Shown one piece after another: positions 1 through 9,521 of a DNA stretch of 64,000 bases. Position 1 is the stretch's first letter. Every line of letters begins with the position of its first letter. The notes under the pieces were generated by a model. The model had not been told where the DNA came from and did not search any database. It worked only from the letters and a program-made list of their open reading frames with translations. Position numbers and translations under genes: made by a program. The DNA lies in the NCBI RefSeq assembly GCF_035917575.1, contig NZ_CP109090.1:186001-250000 (forward strand), in the 5' to 3' direction. Origin of the DNA: Streptomyces sp. NBC_01788. Its GTDB lineage: Bacteria > Actinomycetota > Actinomycetes > Streptomycetales > Streptomycetaceae.

Positions 1-518
1 AGACCAGCTACACCGCCTTCACCTCCAGGCCGAAGAAGCAGCAGGTCATCGCCCGTCTGATCGTACGCCGCGTCAAACGGCTCAACCCGGCGGCGGTGCC
101 CGAGGGGCAGGGCACTCTCTTCGACACCTGGCGCTACCACGCCGCGTTCACCGACTCACCGCTCCCGCTGACGGACGCCGAGCGTGATCACAGGCGGCAC
201 GCTGTCGTGGAACAGGTGATCGCGGACTTGAAGAACGGCCCGTTCGCCCACGCCCCCTCCGGGCACTTCCAGGCGAACGCCGCCTAGCTCGCGCTGGCCG
301 CTCTTGCGCACAATCTGACCCGCGCCGCCGGCGCCCTGGCGTCCGCCTTCCACGCCAGGGCCACCACCGCAACGATCCGCGACCATCTGATCAACGTGCC
401 CGCCCGCCTGGCCCGTTCGGCCCGCCGCCTCACCCTCCACCTGCCCGAACACTGGCCCTGGGCCAACGACTTCACCCGGCTCTTCGACCTGGTGCACGCA
501 CCGCCACCCACAACCTGA
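1..518 (+). pseudogene. IS1380-family transposase, C-terminal remnant with amber codon
   Basis: The reading frame is open from the window edge and gives the C-terminal part of an IS1380-type DDE transposase, including the hallmark VIADLKNGPFAHAPSGHF and NLTRAAG segments. An in-frame TAG at 285-287 stands where relatives carry Trp in the ANAAW-LALA stretch. The frame then continues to a natural stop at 516-518, so one nonsense mutation separates it from an intact C-terminus. The 5' part lies outside the window. It differs in sequence from the complete IS1380-type transposase at 9522. Confidence 0.8.
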
Positions 519-816
519 AGAGCTCTAACCACCCCGCCCGCAAGGGCCCGAGACCACCGAACACGTGGAAAAGCTGGGCAGACCAGCGAGCACTCCCCGC
601 CCCCGAACGGCCAGATCATCCCGACCGCCAGGACACCTCCGAAACGATCCCTCCGGAATCAAGCCGGTGGATCCGGGCTCAAACCGACCCGCCGCGTCCA
701 GCCGAAGGCCATCACCCTCGTACCCAAACTGGTTTAGCCATTCAAGCAACGGCATTGCCCGCACCCTTCGCCCTTCTCGTCATCGCTGTCGGGGAGAGGT
801 ACGGATGTGTCACCTC
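519..816. other. non-coding gap, no gene recognised
   Basis: This is about 300 bases between the transposase remnant and the stop codon of the oxygenase gene. Short open frames exist on both strands, but none resembles a known protein. It may contain the right end of the IS1380 remnant; I could not identify the terminal repeat. Confidence 0.4.
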
Positions 817-3216
817 TCAACCGCACGCCCGGGGCCATTTGTCCCGCAGCCACGCCAGGTCGGTCTCGGCGCGGGTGCGGGTCGCCTGTTCACGGGTGAA
901 GACGGCGTCCGTCTTGGTCAGGACCAGAACGTAGGGGCGTCCCTGGCGCCGGGTGGTGTGGGAGACGGGCAGGCCGGCCTGGTCGATGCGGCTGTGGAGA
1001 TGGCGGCGTCCGTCCTTCGCGAGCGGCCACTCCATGACGTGGCGGGTACGGGAGGTGAGGAAGGCGTCCAAGTCGGGGCAGAGTCCGCAGCCAGGCCGGC
1101 ATGTCCCGGCCGGGGTGAGGGACCAGTCGTCGGCCGCACGTACGGGGCGGGTGAGGGCCGCGGCGAGCCGGTCCTCGCAGTGGTCGGCGAGGGTCTGGAA
1201 AGCGCGGGCGGCGGGTGCGCCGTCGCGTATGGTCGTCGGCTGGCGGGCGGCGGTGCGCAGGGCGGGGAGCAGGCATTCCAGGGCGGTGTCCGGCAGGCCG
1301 CGCAGCGTGGCGGCGATGGTGCCGGCGGTCTCGGGCCCTGCCGCCTGCAGGACGCGGGCCAGTGATGCGCCGAGCCCCTCCATGCCTGTGCGGCGCTCCG
1401 TCTCGCGGCCGATGCCGAGCCAGCTGGTGAGTTGCTGCTCGACTGCTTGCCAGGCACCCTCGGCCAGCGGCGAGGCCATCGCGTCCCCATCGCCGTCGGC
1501 GGCCCGCAGCGCGGTGCACAGGCCGGGCAGCGATTCGAGCCACTCCGCGCGGTCGGCCCTAGTGTACGCGCCAACCGTGCCGAACCAGCTGCTGACGGCC
1601 CCGCGGGCCCACGTCCGTCCGTACCGCGCGGCCGCTGCCGCGAGACCCGGGGCGTGCCGCTCGCCCAGGGCCTCCACCCCAAAAGGCGCGAGGAGCATCG
1701 TGGCAGTGTCCGCTTCCCGCAGTCCCACCGCGACGGGCAGGGCGGCGGCAAGGAGCGCCGCGGCCGCCTCGCCCGAACCGTGGTGCTTCCAGATCGGGGC
1801 GAGCGACTGGGCGAGCGTGCGCGCCCGGTCGAGGTCCCCGGCATCCAGGTGGCCCTGAAGTTCCCGCAGTGCGCCCTCGGAGCCGGCCTCAGCGCGGGCC
1901 GTGAACGAGCGCTGCCGGGGCCACAGGACCACGGCAGCCCGCCGGTACCAGCGGTCGAGGGTGTTGCCGTAGTTGCCCATGTAGCCCTCGTACTCGGACT
2001 GGTAGGGCGTCAGGTCCTTGTTCTCGGTGGTGGCGCACACCTCGGCGTACGCGACGGGCAGGTTGATCTGCTCGCCGCCGGTGCCGTCCGGGCGGGTCCA
2101 CCAGCTTAGCGTGATCTCGTCGTCGATCAGCTCGTTCAGTTCGTAGCTGGAGAAGTCGCCGCTGCGGCGGCGCTCGGCACCGGGTTCCCCGTCGGGGTCC
2201 AGGAGGCATTCACCCTCGCACTCCTCGTCCTCGCAGTCGTCGTAGTGCTCGACCTCGCCGTAGTAGTCGTAGCGGTCGTACGGCGCATGCGCGTCCCAGG
2301 TCTCCTTCACCTCGGCCAACGCGAGGACCGCTTCGCAGTCCGTCTCTGCGGCGGCCTGGCGGAGCAGGGCGGTGCGGGTGGCGTCGGCTCCCTTGAGGCG
2401 GTCCCAGTCCAGGCCACGCTGGGTGTACTCGTGGTCGAGGAGGTACACGAGGCGGTTCGGGGGCGCGGCCTTCTGGCGGCCGTAGGCGTAGCGCTCTTCG
2501 GCCGGCTCGGTGAAGTGTTCGGTCAAGCAGTGGGCCAGGTCGGCGACCGGGTCCCCGTCGTCCTCGCCAGTCGGGCGGATGCGTTCGGCGAGGAGGTTCA
2601 TGGTGAGGGTGACGCGGTAGCCGGACTTGACGGGCTTGACCTCGTGCAGGCAGTCCGCGTAGAAGGCGGCGAAGGTCAGCTTCTCCCGGGACGCCTGGTG
2701 GACGACGCTGCGGCCAGCGTGCGAGACGACGAGTTCGCCGCCGGTGTGGTGCGAGGGCAGCGAGACGACCAGGGTGCCCACCATGGAGTCGTCCTTCTCG
2801 GAGTCCTGGTGCGGCAGGAAGAACTGGCCCTTGCCGTAGACGAGCAGTGCGTGCGGCTCGGCACGTAGGACGACGGTGGGCGCCAGACCGAGCGCGGTGC
2901 GGACACCGTCGAGGACGCCGTCCAGGGTGCGGTCCCAGTCGGTGCCGCCGAGCGTGATGCGGTCCGGGGTGATCTCCCAGGTGTCGCGGACTCTGGTGTC
3001 GGACAGGGTCTGCTCGCCGCGGCCGAAGGATGCCTGCCGGGCCTGCGCGATCAGTTTCTTGGTGACCGGGGCACGCAGCGGCAGCGGCAGTTCCCCCACC
3101 CCGTCGACCTCGATGCGCAGCGCGCGGGCCGACATCTCGATACGGGTGCTGAAGTCCCCGCGCCGCTGCGCGTCGTCGAGCAGCTCCGCCAGCTGCTTCC
3201 GCGCTCCGTGTCCCAT
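817..3216 (-). CDS. large 2OG-Fe(II) oxygenase-domain protein
   Basis: This 799-residue protein has an N-terminal prolyl-4-hydroxylase-like 2-oxoglutarate/Fe(II) dioxygenase domain (about residues 45-210). The facial triad is visible as H136-x-D138 in LPHQDSEKDD and the distal H191 in CLHEVKPVKSGYR; R201 is the expected 2-oxoglutarate ligand. After an acidic linker (about 300-345, rich in D/E with Cys residues) comes a long helical region without a recognised fold. Near residue 705 a CRPGCGLCPD motif could bind a metal. The substrate is unknown. Most stand-alone oxygenases of this fold are 200-300 residues, so the 500-residue C-terminal extension is notable. The gene is intact, monocistronic and surrounded by transposon debris. 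Confidence 0.8.
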   Translation of the reverse strand: MGHGARKQLAELLDDAQRRGDFSTRIEMSARALRIEVDGVGELPLPLRAPVTKKLIAQARQASFGRGEQTLSDTRVRDTWEITPDRITLGGTDWDRTLDGVLDGVRTALGLAPTVVLRAEPHALLVYGKGQFFLPHQDSEKDDSMVGTLVVSLPSHHTGGELVVSHAGRSVVHQASREKLTFAAFYADCLHEVKPVKSGYRVTLTMNLLAERIRPTGEDDGDPVADLAHCLTEHFTEPAEERYAYGRQKAAPPNRLVYLLDHEYTQRGLDWDRLKGADATRTALLRQAAAETDCEAVLALAEVKETWDAHAPYDRYDYYGEVEHYDDCEDEECEGECLLDPDGEPGAERRRSGDFSSYELNELIDDEITLSWWTRPDGTGGEQINLPVAYAEVCATTENKDLTPYQSEYEGYMGNYGNTLDRWYRRAAVVLWPRQRSFTARAEAGSEGALRELQGHLDAGDLDRARTLAQSLAPIWKHHGSGEAAAALLAAALPVAVGLREADTATMLLAPFGVEALGERHAPGLAAAAARYGRTWARGAVSSWFGTVGAYTRADRAEWLESLPGLCTALRAADGDGDAMASPLAEGAWQAVEQQLTSWLGIGRETERRTGMEGLGASLARVLQAAGPETAGTIAATLRGLPDTALECLLPALRTAARQPTTIRDGAPAARAFQTLADHCEDRLAAALTRPVRAADDWSLTPAGTCRPGCGLCPDLDAFLTSRTRHVMEWPLAKDGRRHLHSRIDQAGLPVSHTTRRQGRPYVLVLTKTDAVFTREQATRTRAETDLAWLRDKWPRACG

Positions 3217-3297
3217 ACTGTTTCGTCCCCAGGGGTGCAGCGTGCCGTATGGCCTGTCCCGGAAACCCTAACGCCGCGGGCAGTCCCGGGCTGTTGG

Positions 3298-3420
3298 TCA
3301 TGCGGCGAGGGTGAGTATGTCGCGGTAGCGGATGGTGTGAACCGTAGGTGATCGCGTTGCTGGTGGTAGCGCCAGTAGGCGTCGAAGTCGCTGTCCACGG
3401 ACAGTGGGACGTCCGGGTGA
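3298..3420 (-). pseudogene. short transposase C-terminal remnant (tentative)
   Basis: On the minus strand the peptide SDFDAYWRYHQQRDH is followed, after a one-base shift, by TIRYRDILTLAA and a stop at 3298-3300. The FDAYWRYH...H...RY pattern resembles the extreme C-terminus of some actinobacterial transposases. The identification rests on about 35 residues only, so the family is left open. The remnant lies directly upstream of the oxygenase gene. Confidence 0.3.
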
Positions 3421-3464
3421 GCGGACAGTTGATCTCCTTGTATGCGGACAGCTCATCTCCTTGT
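3421..3464. repeat. two 21-bp direct repeats, possible transposon-end binding sites
   Basis: Positions 3421-3441 and 3444-3464 are 21-bp direct repeats of the form gcggacagNtNatctccttgt, differing at two positions and spaced 23 bp apart. A weaker third copy (cggacagtggga) lies just to the left. Multiple about 20-bp repeats at an end are typical of Mu/Tn7/Tn5053-like transposons, and a Mu-type transposase gene follows. This may be the left end of that element. No inverted counterpart was found downstream of 5417. Confidence 0.45.
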
Positions 3465-3976
3465 CCGGTATGACTTTTCATCCCTCGGACGACGGTCAGT
3501 TGGACGGGGTGAGAGGCTGGACGCCCCGACTGCGGCCACCACAGACATCAACAGCCTCACCACCAGACGCCACCGCACCCGCCGCTCCCCCGCACGTACC
3601 CACACATGACCACGTGCCCATAGACGTGCCTGCACCCGGCCGAACCGTCCGAGCAGCACGCCCCGTACCTGGGTCAGCGACACCGGATACGCACCCCGGC
3701 CACAAGACGCGGGCGTCGGCGCCCGTGCAGAGCACCAGATCAACCATGCTGGGCGCCAGGGTGGAGGCACATCTGTACCGGATGACCATGGCTGCTGTCA
3801 GTCTTATGCCGATTCACGTCAGTAGGGTGCCGAAGGGCTGCGATACCTGGGACCTGGAGGGCAGTTCATGCCGTCCGGTTCTCGTGGGAAGGGCCATGAT
3901 GCAGGGAAGGCGTGATGGTGATCGCGAAAGCGGTCCGGTGGCCGTGTTCCCGCCAGCGTCGGGCCGGGCGGCGGCA

Positions 3977-5417
3977 ATGCCCCGGCTGCTGGACCTCGAC
4001 AGCCGCGGTGAGCTGAGCGCCGCGCATGTGCGCCTAATGGCAAAGGCGTTGGGGAAGTCGGAGCGGACAGTGTGGCGGTGGCTGGCCGCTGCCCGCAAGG
4101 ATCACCGCCTCGCACGGGTGGAGGCGCCCCATTTCACGGTCACCACGGAAGTCCGGCGGCTGCTGACGCTGTGGGGCGGTAACGCCTCCCGAGTCCACGC
4201 CGAGCTGGTACAGCGGGCGGCCGACGATCCGAACGCTCCCGCGGTGCCCTCGCTCTCCACGTTGCACCGGGCGATCCGCCGGGACCTAACCCGCGGCGAG
4301 CGGGCCGGGCTGAAGAGCGGGGAAGCCGCCCGCCGTGCTCACGACGTGTTCGGGCAGCGCCCGCCGACGCATCGCAACGCGACGTGGGAGGGCAACCACA
4401 AGCACGTGCCCGTCGAAGTCGATGTGGAAGGTGAGCTGGCCACACCGTGGGTGACCTGGTTCATCGACTGCGCCACCAAGGCGATCACCGGGGCCGCGGT
4501 CACCGCGCACGCTCCGAGCCGGGACGCGGTGCTGGCGTCCCTGCAGATCGCGATTACCCGCAGCGAGCCGTTCGGGCCGGTGGGCGGCCTGCCGGGTCAA
4601 ATCCGGGTCGATCGCGGCAAGGAGTTCCTGTGCGCGACGGTCACCGCGGCGATGGGCGCGCTCGCCGTCCCCGTCACCGACCTGCCCGCCTACACCCCGC
4701 ACTTGAAGGGCTCGATCGAGGCGCTGAACGACGCGGTGGAGGAGATGTTCCTCGTCTCGCTCCCCCGCTACACCGGCCGCCAGAAACTCACCGGTGGCCG
4801 ACTCGCCGACCCCGACGCCCCGCCCCTGGCCTACGAGGCGTTCGTGGGCCTGCTGCTGGACTGGGTGACCTGGTGGAACACCCTCCATCGTCCCGCCGCA
4901 CTGAACGGGAAACCCCCCTCCAGGCGTGGCAGGCCGACGCGACACCGCTCACGGATGTGTCCGTCGGGCAGCTGGCGACTTTCGCCCTGGAGGACGACGG
5001 CCGCACGTACACGATCAGCACGAGCGGGGTACGGTGGCGCCGCCGGGACTACCTCGCCCCATGGATGAACGGCCGTACCGGCACCAAAGTCTCGGTACGG
5101 CACCTGCCCCACCACGACGACACCATCGAGGTCTTCGACGCCGCCACCGGCCACCACCTTCAGCGTTCCTGGCCGCCGCCGCGAGCCAGGAACAGATCCG
5201 CTCCGTCCAGGCCGCACGGACCGCGGCCGCCCGGCGACTCAAGGCCGATCTGAAAGCCGCGGAGAAGCTACGCCGCCGGCGCTTCGAAGCCTCCACCACC
5301 GCAGCCCCGCCCCGGCCACTCACCTCCCCGACCTCAGCGCAGGCTGAAGAGGAACTGGGCGCGGCGGCGCAGACGGACCGCCGCGCGCTAGCTAGGCCGT
5401 TTCGTTTAGATCACTGA
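3977..5417 (+). pseudogene. Mu-like (rve/Mu-C) DDE transposase, twice frameshifted
   Basis: From the ATG at 3977 the product starts with an HTH region (GELSAAHVRLMAKALGKSERTVWRW), followed by an rve integrase core with the DDE residues in WFIDCATK, IRVDRGKEF and GSIEALND, and a Mu-transposase C-terminal beta-barrel region. The frame must shift by -1 at a run of six C around 4915 (LNGKPP then LQAWQADATP) and again near 5160 (DAATGHHL then AFLAAAASQEQ) to reach the natural end of the basic tail at 5417. Open frame also extends upstream to 3404, but without homology. No AAA+ partner (MuB/TniB type) follows, so the element is incomplete as well as frameshifted. Confidence 0.75.
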
Positions 5418-5694
5418 GCCCGGCTGCATCAAGATCCGGCATCACCGGTTGGGGCGGGTCATTCACCGCAAGTCGCTGTTGCGGTGCTGGTAGGTGCCGC
5501 AGCCAGGGGCGCGTAGGGCCCTCCAAGCCAATTCGGTCGGCGAGACCGTCAGAAAAAGACTGGCGCGGACCGATGAGTTCCTTCGTGATCAACAGTCATA
5601 GATCATGGTTGATGCGCCGCAGCCGCAAGTGTGGTCGAAGCGTGCACCGATCTGACCTGCTGAGAACCAGATACGAGACACCGAGGAACCTTAG
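5418..5694. other. intergenic stretch, nothing recognised
   Basis: This is about 280 bases between the decayed Mu-like transposase and the reductase gene. It probably contains the promoter of the latter and residual transposon sequence. No RNA gene, strong hairpin or coding homology was seen. Confidence 0.35.
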
Positions 5695-6267
5695 ATGCGT
5701 ACCCTGATCAGCACTGCCTTCATCTCGCTCGACGGCGTCGTGGAGGCCCCGGGCGGCGAGCCCGGCTACCGGAACTCCGGCTGGACCTTCAAGGACATCG
5801 AGTTCCTCCCCGAGGCGTTCGACATCAAGGGCCGCGAGCAGAAGGAAGCCACGGCGATGCTGATGGGCCGGACCAGCTACGAGGCATTCAGCCCGGTGTG
5901 GCCGGACATGGCGGACTTCGCCGACTACAAGGTGATGCCGAAGTACGTCGTCTCCACCACCCTCACCGAGGACGAACTGGTGACAGGCTGGGGCGAGACC
6001 ACCATCCTGCGCTCGCTCGACGAGGTCGCCGCCCTGAAGGAGACCGAGGGCGGCCCGATCATCGTCCACGGCAGCGCCGCCCTGAACCAGAGCCTCTCGG
6101 ACGCCGGTCTGATCGACCGCTACCACCTGCTCGTCTTCCCGCTCCTGCTCGGCGCGGGCAAGCGCCTGTTCAGCGCCACGGATAAGGACACCCAGAAGCT
6201 GAAGCTGGTTGAGCACGAGACATACGCCAACGGCCTGCAGAAGAACGTGTTCGACGTCGTCCGCTGA
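5695..6267 (+). CDS. RibD C-terminal / DHFR-like reductase family protein
   Basis: This 190-residue cytosolic protein has the RibD-C/dihydrofolate-reductase-like fold. It begins with the typical ISLDGVVEAPGG segment. LMGRTSYEAFSPVWP and GGPIIVHGSAALNQSL mark the NADPH-binding parts, and DRYHLLVFPLLLGAGKRLF is the conserved C-terminal sheet. Members reduce varied substrates with NADPH and their physiological role is usually unknown. The ATG is preceded by an AGGA about nine bases upstream. The gene is intact and stands alone between transposon remnants. Confidence 0.85.
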   Translation: MRTLISTAFISLDGVVEAPGGEPGYRNSGWTFKDIEFLPEAFDIKGREQKEATAMLMGRTSYEAFSPVWPDMADFADYKVMPKYVVSTTLTEDELVTGWGETTILRSLDEVAALKETEGGPIIVHGSAALNQSLSDAGLIDRYHLLVFPLLLGAGKRLFSATDKDTQKLKLVEHETYANGLQKNVFDVVR

Positions 6268-6344
6268 CACGGCTCCCGCATACGTCCGGCCGTCGCGTCA
6301 TCGGACACGGCACCGGCCGGAAGATCTGCTCAGTGGACATCGGG

Positions 6345-6455
6345 TCACCGTGCGGACCAGAGGAAGATGCCCGCGACGTGAAGCCCGGCCATATAGATGG
6401 TCGCGGTCTTTTCGTAGCGGGTGGCGATACCGCGCCACTGAGCCCTTTCCAACTT
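6345..6455 (-). pseudogene. IS5-family transposase C-terminal fragment
   Basis: The minus strand encodes a peptide with WRGIATRYEKTATIYMAGLH before a stop at 6345-6347. This is the usual C-terminus (RGIATRYDKTA...) of one subgroup of IS5-family transposases. Everything upstream of it is missing, replaced by the left part of the neighbouring IS5-type element. Confidence 0.65.
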
Positions 6456-6490
6456 GAGTTCCGAGCTTGGCAGTTGGGCTGACAACGTGG

Positions 6491-6548
6491 TGAAGCCCCT
6501 GGTAGATGGGTTTTCGACCAAGAGAACCGTCTCCACCAGAGGCTTCAC
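6491..6548. repeat. imperfect inverted repeat before IS5-type transposase
   Basis: gtgaagcccctggtag (6491-6506) and ccaccagaggcttcac (6533-6548) are inverted repeats with two mismatches in 16. They form a hairpin ending exactly where the transposase reading frame begins. It may be a subterminal element of the insertion sequence or an mRNA structure limiting transposase translation. Confidence 0.5.
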
Positions 6549-7316
6549 GTGCTTGTTTACCCGTCCGGCATCGACGTGTCCAGCTCTGCCCTTCGCTTCC
6601 TCGCTCAGGAGTTGCGGCGGCACCGCCGTGTGATCGGCTCCCGTTGGCGGCGGCTGAACGCCGGTCGTCAGGCCCTCCTCACACTCGCCCATCTGCGGGT
6701 GGGGCATACCTATGCCCAGCTCGCGGCCGGATTCGGCGTCGGAACCACACCCGCATACCGCTACGTCACCGAGGCCGTCGACCTACTGGCCGCCCTCGCA
6801 CCCAGCCTGGCCGACGCCGTCCGCACCGCGTCGGCGAAGGCGTATCTGCTCCTGGACGGCACACTCCTGCCGATCGACCGCATCGCCGCGGACCGGCCCT
6901 TCTACTCCGGCAAACACAAGAGGCACGGGATGAACGTGCAGGTCCTCGCCGATCCCTTCGGCCGGCTGTTGTGGGCCTCGCCGGCCCTGCCCGGCGCCGT
7001 CCACGACGTCCGCGCGGCCCGCGAACACGGCATCGTCGACGCCCTTGCCGAGGCCGACATCAAGTGCTGGGCCGACAAGGGCTATCGGGGTGCCGGCGGC
7101 ACGGTCCGTACCCCGTGCTGGGGGCGATGGGAGACCCTTTCCACCGGTCAGCAGGCGGTGAACCGGTCCCACGCGAAGATCCGCGCACTCGTCGAGCAGG
7201 CCATGGCCACCCTCAAGTCCTGGCGGCTCCTCCGCAAGCTCCGGTGCTCGACCACCCGGATCACCTGCCTCGTCCAGGCCGTCCTCACCCTGCATCTGGC
7301 CAGCTCAGACCGATGA
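6549..7316 (+). CDS. IS5-family transposase (DDE_Tnp_4 type)
   Basis: This 255-residue transposase has an N-terminal HTH (LAHLRVGHTYAQLAAGFGVG, residues about 47-66) and a DDE catalytic domain: first Asp in LLLDGTLLPIDR, second in PGAVHDVRAA, Glu in LVEQAMATLKSWR. The frame is intact, with a natural stop after HLASSDR. It sits in place of the 5' part of another IS5-type gene (remnant at 6345-6455). The element's terminal inverted repeats could not be fixed by eye. Confidence 0.8.
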   Translation: MLVYPSGIDVSSSALRFLAQELRRHRRVIGSRWRRLNAGRQALLTLAHLRVGHTYAQLAAGFGVGTTPAYRYVTEAVDLLAALAPSLADAVRTASAKAYLLLDGTLLPIDRIAADRPFYSGKHKRHGMNVQVLADPFGRLLWASPALPGAVHDVRAAREHGIVDALAEADIKCWADKGYRGAGGTVRTPCWGRWETLSTGQQAVNRSHAKIRALVEQAMATLKSWRLLRKLRCSTTRITCLVQAVLTLHLASSDR

Positions 7317-7461
7317 TGGAAAAGCCTCAATGAGTGAGACCGTGGCGCCCCTAGACGAATCATTCCGATGTGATGAACACCCATCCGGGCCAGTCCGGCC
7401 GCCCGTGCGATGCTCGGCGTCCTCGGGGCACAGCCATGGCCGTGCCGGCGACAGGCGCCAG

Positions 7462-8296
7462 TCAGGTGGCGCGCAGCGACTCGATCAAAGTGTTGATGTC
7501 CGGCCAGAGTTTCTTCTCGGTCTCGGGCAGGGAGATCCACAGCAGCGAGGGCCGCGGGCGCCCGGTGTCGACCACGACGACGGCCGACAGGTCCATCGTG
7601 GACTTGACCCCGTACTTGCGGAAGTGCATCTCACTGACCAGCGCCCAGGCGTCATGGCCTCCGACCTCGAGGGGCTGGGAGGCGACGTCGCGGATGGTGG
7701 TCTCCCCTTTCACGTACGCGTACGTCCGGCGATCGTCCTGGACGGCCGCGGCGAGCTTGCGCAGCCGGTCGGTGCCGGTGGCCTTGTCCAGCAGGTCGCC
7801 GTCCACCTGGCCGGAGCGTACGGTCGCCCCCCACTTCGGTTCCGCGTCGAAGCTCTGCTCGCGGTTGAAGCCGGTGAGCGCGGGCTCGGTCGCGCGGCTC
7901 CTGTTCCACTTGCCGCCCAGCTCCATGTAGGAGAGCCGGGCGTCGGAGTCCGTCACCCGGCCCAGAACCGGCGAGCCACGGCCTGAGTACTGCTTGACCG
8001 GGACGACCTCGGTGAGCAGGGACTCCGCGGGAAGCGGGGCGGCGCCGGCGGCGAGGGAGGGCACCGGAACTCCGGGCAGCGGCTTGTCCACGCCGGCGGT
8101 GCCATCGCAGAGGGCGACCGCGTGCTCCCCGCTCGCCTTCGACTGCTGCACCACGACACCGTCGGCGAGGATGGTGCACATGACGTTCCCGGCGCCGTGC
8201 TGATAGCGATTCTGCACCTGGACATCGACGAAGGTCTCGCGGTCGAACGTGAAGGTCACCTTGAAGGGCAGGACAGTGGCCTCGTAGTCGCTCCCT
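7462..8296 (-). pseudogene. MmpS-like / lipoprotein-type secreted protein, 5' end lost
   Basis: About 278 codons remain of an actinobacterial cell-surface protein. The first part (FKVTFTFDRETFVDVQVQN ... GNVMCTILADGVVV ... AVALCDG) resembles the MmpS/transport-accessory beta-sandwich with its two Cys. The second half ends in the LLWISLPETEKKLWPDINTL pattern of Streptomyces lipoproteins of unknown function. The signal peptide and start are missing: at about 8296 the sequence switches abruptly to a plus-strand integrase fragment. Any longer N-terminus in this frame is antisense integrase sequence and is not real. Confidence 0.6.
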
Positions 8297-9086
8297 CGAA
8301 GCGACCGGGAACGCGTCATCCCCATGTCCGCCGAGCTGTTCGCTGTCATCGCGGCCATCGTCCGCCGCCACACCACCGGCGGCCAGACCATCCCGCTGCT
8401 GCCCCGCTACGACCCGAAGGAACGGCAGAGCAGCCCGTCTTGTTCCAACGCAAGATCGGGACCAAGCACGAGGTCAGCGTCGAGCTCGCCGAACAGCACC
8501 CCGGCTTCCTTGCGACCAGCTTCACGCCGCACGATTTTCGCCGACTCCTGGCCACGGAACACTCGTCAACAGCGGACTCCCGATCCACATCGGAGCAGCC
8601 CTACTCGGGCATTTGAATCTTCAAACGACTCGCGGTTATGTCGCTGTGTTCAACGAGGACGTCGTCCGGCACTACCAGGGATTTCTCGACCGGCGTCGCC
8701 AAGCCAGGTCAACCGACGAGTACCGGCCGGTCACCGAACCCGAATGGCTTGGCTTCGAGGAGCACTTCGACCAGCGCAAAGTCGAGTTGGGAGGATGCGC
8801 CCGCCCTTACTCGACACCTTGCCAGCATGAGCATGCCTGTCTGAGATGTCCCATGATCAACATTAACCCGAAGATGCTGCCCCGCCTCGACGAGATCGAA
8901 GTCGACCTTCTAACCCGCCGGGCCCGAGCCGAAGCAGAGGGGTGGCTCGGTGAGCTCGAAGGAATCGACCTCACGTTGTCTTTCCTGCGCCAGAAGCGGG
9001 ACCAGACCCGTCGACTCGCCAGAGTCGCACCGGTCGACCTCGGCATACCCGGCATCTCGCGGCGATCAGCGGCCAGGCGAGAATGA
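8297..9086 (+). pseudogene. tyrosine recombinase (phage/ICE integrase), C-terminal part, frameshifted
   Basis: Homology starts abruptly with DRERVIPMSAELFAVIAAIV and continues in three frames: about 8297-8425, then a segment ending in FTPHDFRRLLATE, then from about 8558 LVNSGLPIHIGAALLGHLN and QTTRGYVAVFNEDVVRHY to a stop at 9086. The HxFRR box, the LLGH box and the nucleophilic Tyr of TRGYV are all present, so the catalytic half is recognisable. Two frameshifts and loss of the N-terminal DNA-binding half make it non-functional as read. Its stop lies four bases before the ATG of the next gene. Confidence 0.75.
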
Positions 9087-9397
9087 GCGGATGTATTGCC
9101 TGCAGGCGGTCATCGCCACCGAATCCGTGCTCCGCAAGTTGGCCGACTCCATCACAGAGGCGTGCATCGTTCCTCTCGGTCAACACCTCTGGCTCTTGCC
9201 GATGACCGACGCGCTGTTCGGTGTGGTCACGTCCGCCGGAGCACCCGAACTCGACGGGTTCTGGAAGGCGCCAGCAGGCTTTGATCGTCTACTGACCGCG
9301 TGCTCGGAGACAGGACCGGTGGCCTACGTCGAGGCCGAGTACTTCGGCGGGGTTGGGACTCAGACCGCGCAGGTCTGGGATGCCGGGAAGATAGTCC

Positions 9398-9401
9398 TTA
9401 G
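9398..9401. repeat. target-site duplication TTAG, left copy
   Basis: TTAG precedes the left terminal repeat of the IS1380-type element and is repeated at 11084-11087. Four-base duplications are characteristic of the IS1380 family. Confidence 0.85.
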
Positions 9402-9448
9402 CCTCGCCGTTTCGCTTGAGCGGCGTCCGGATCTTGGGCGAGAACACG

Positions 9449-9517
9449 AAAGTGCCTTCTGACCTGGGACGATAGGGCTTGTCGAAGGCTTCTGTCGTTC
9501 CAGCAGGAAGGCACTTT
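9449..9517 (+). promoter_or_regulatory. hairpin sequestering the transposase ribosome-binding site
   Basis: aaagtgccttctg (9449-9461) pairs with caggaaggcacttt (9504-9517). The right arm contains GGAAGG, the only plausible Shine-Dalgarno for the GTG at 9522. Transcripts entering from the interrupted host gene would fold and hide this site, while a transcript starting inside the loop region would not. Such read-through protection is known for other insertion sequences; here it is inferred from sequence alone. Confidence 0.6.
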
Positions 9518-9521
9518 CTGC

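Noticed and set aside
4905..4925. Programmed frameshift in the Mu-like transposase
   Set aside because: A second, non-slippery frame break near 5160 shows that the gene is broken anyway, so decay is simpler.
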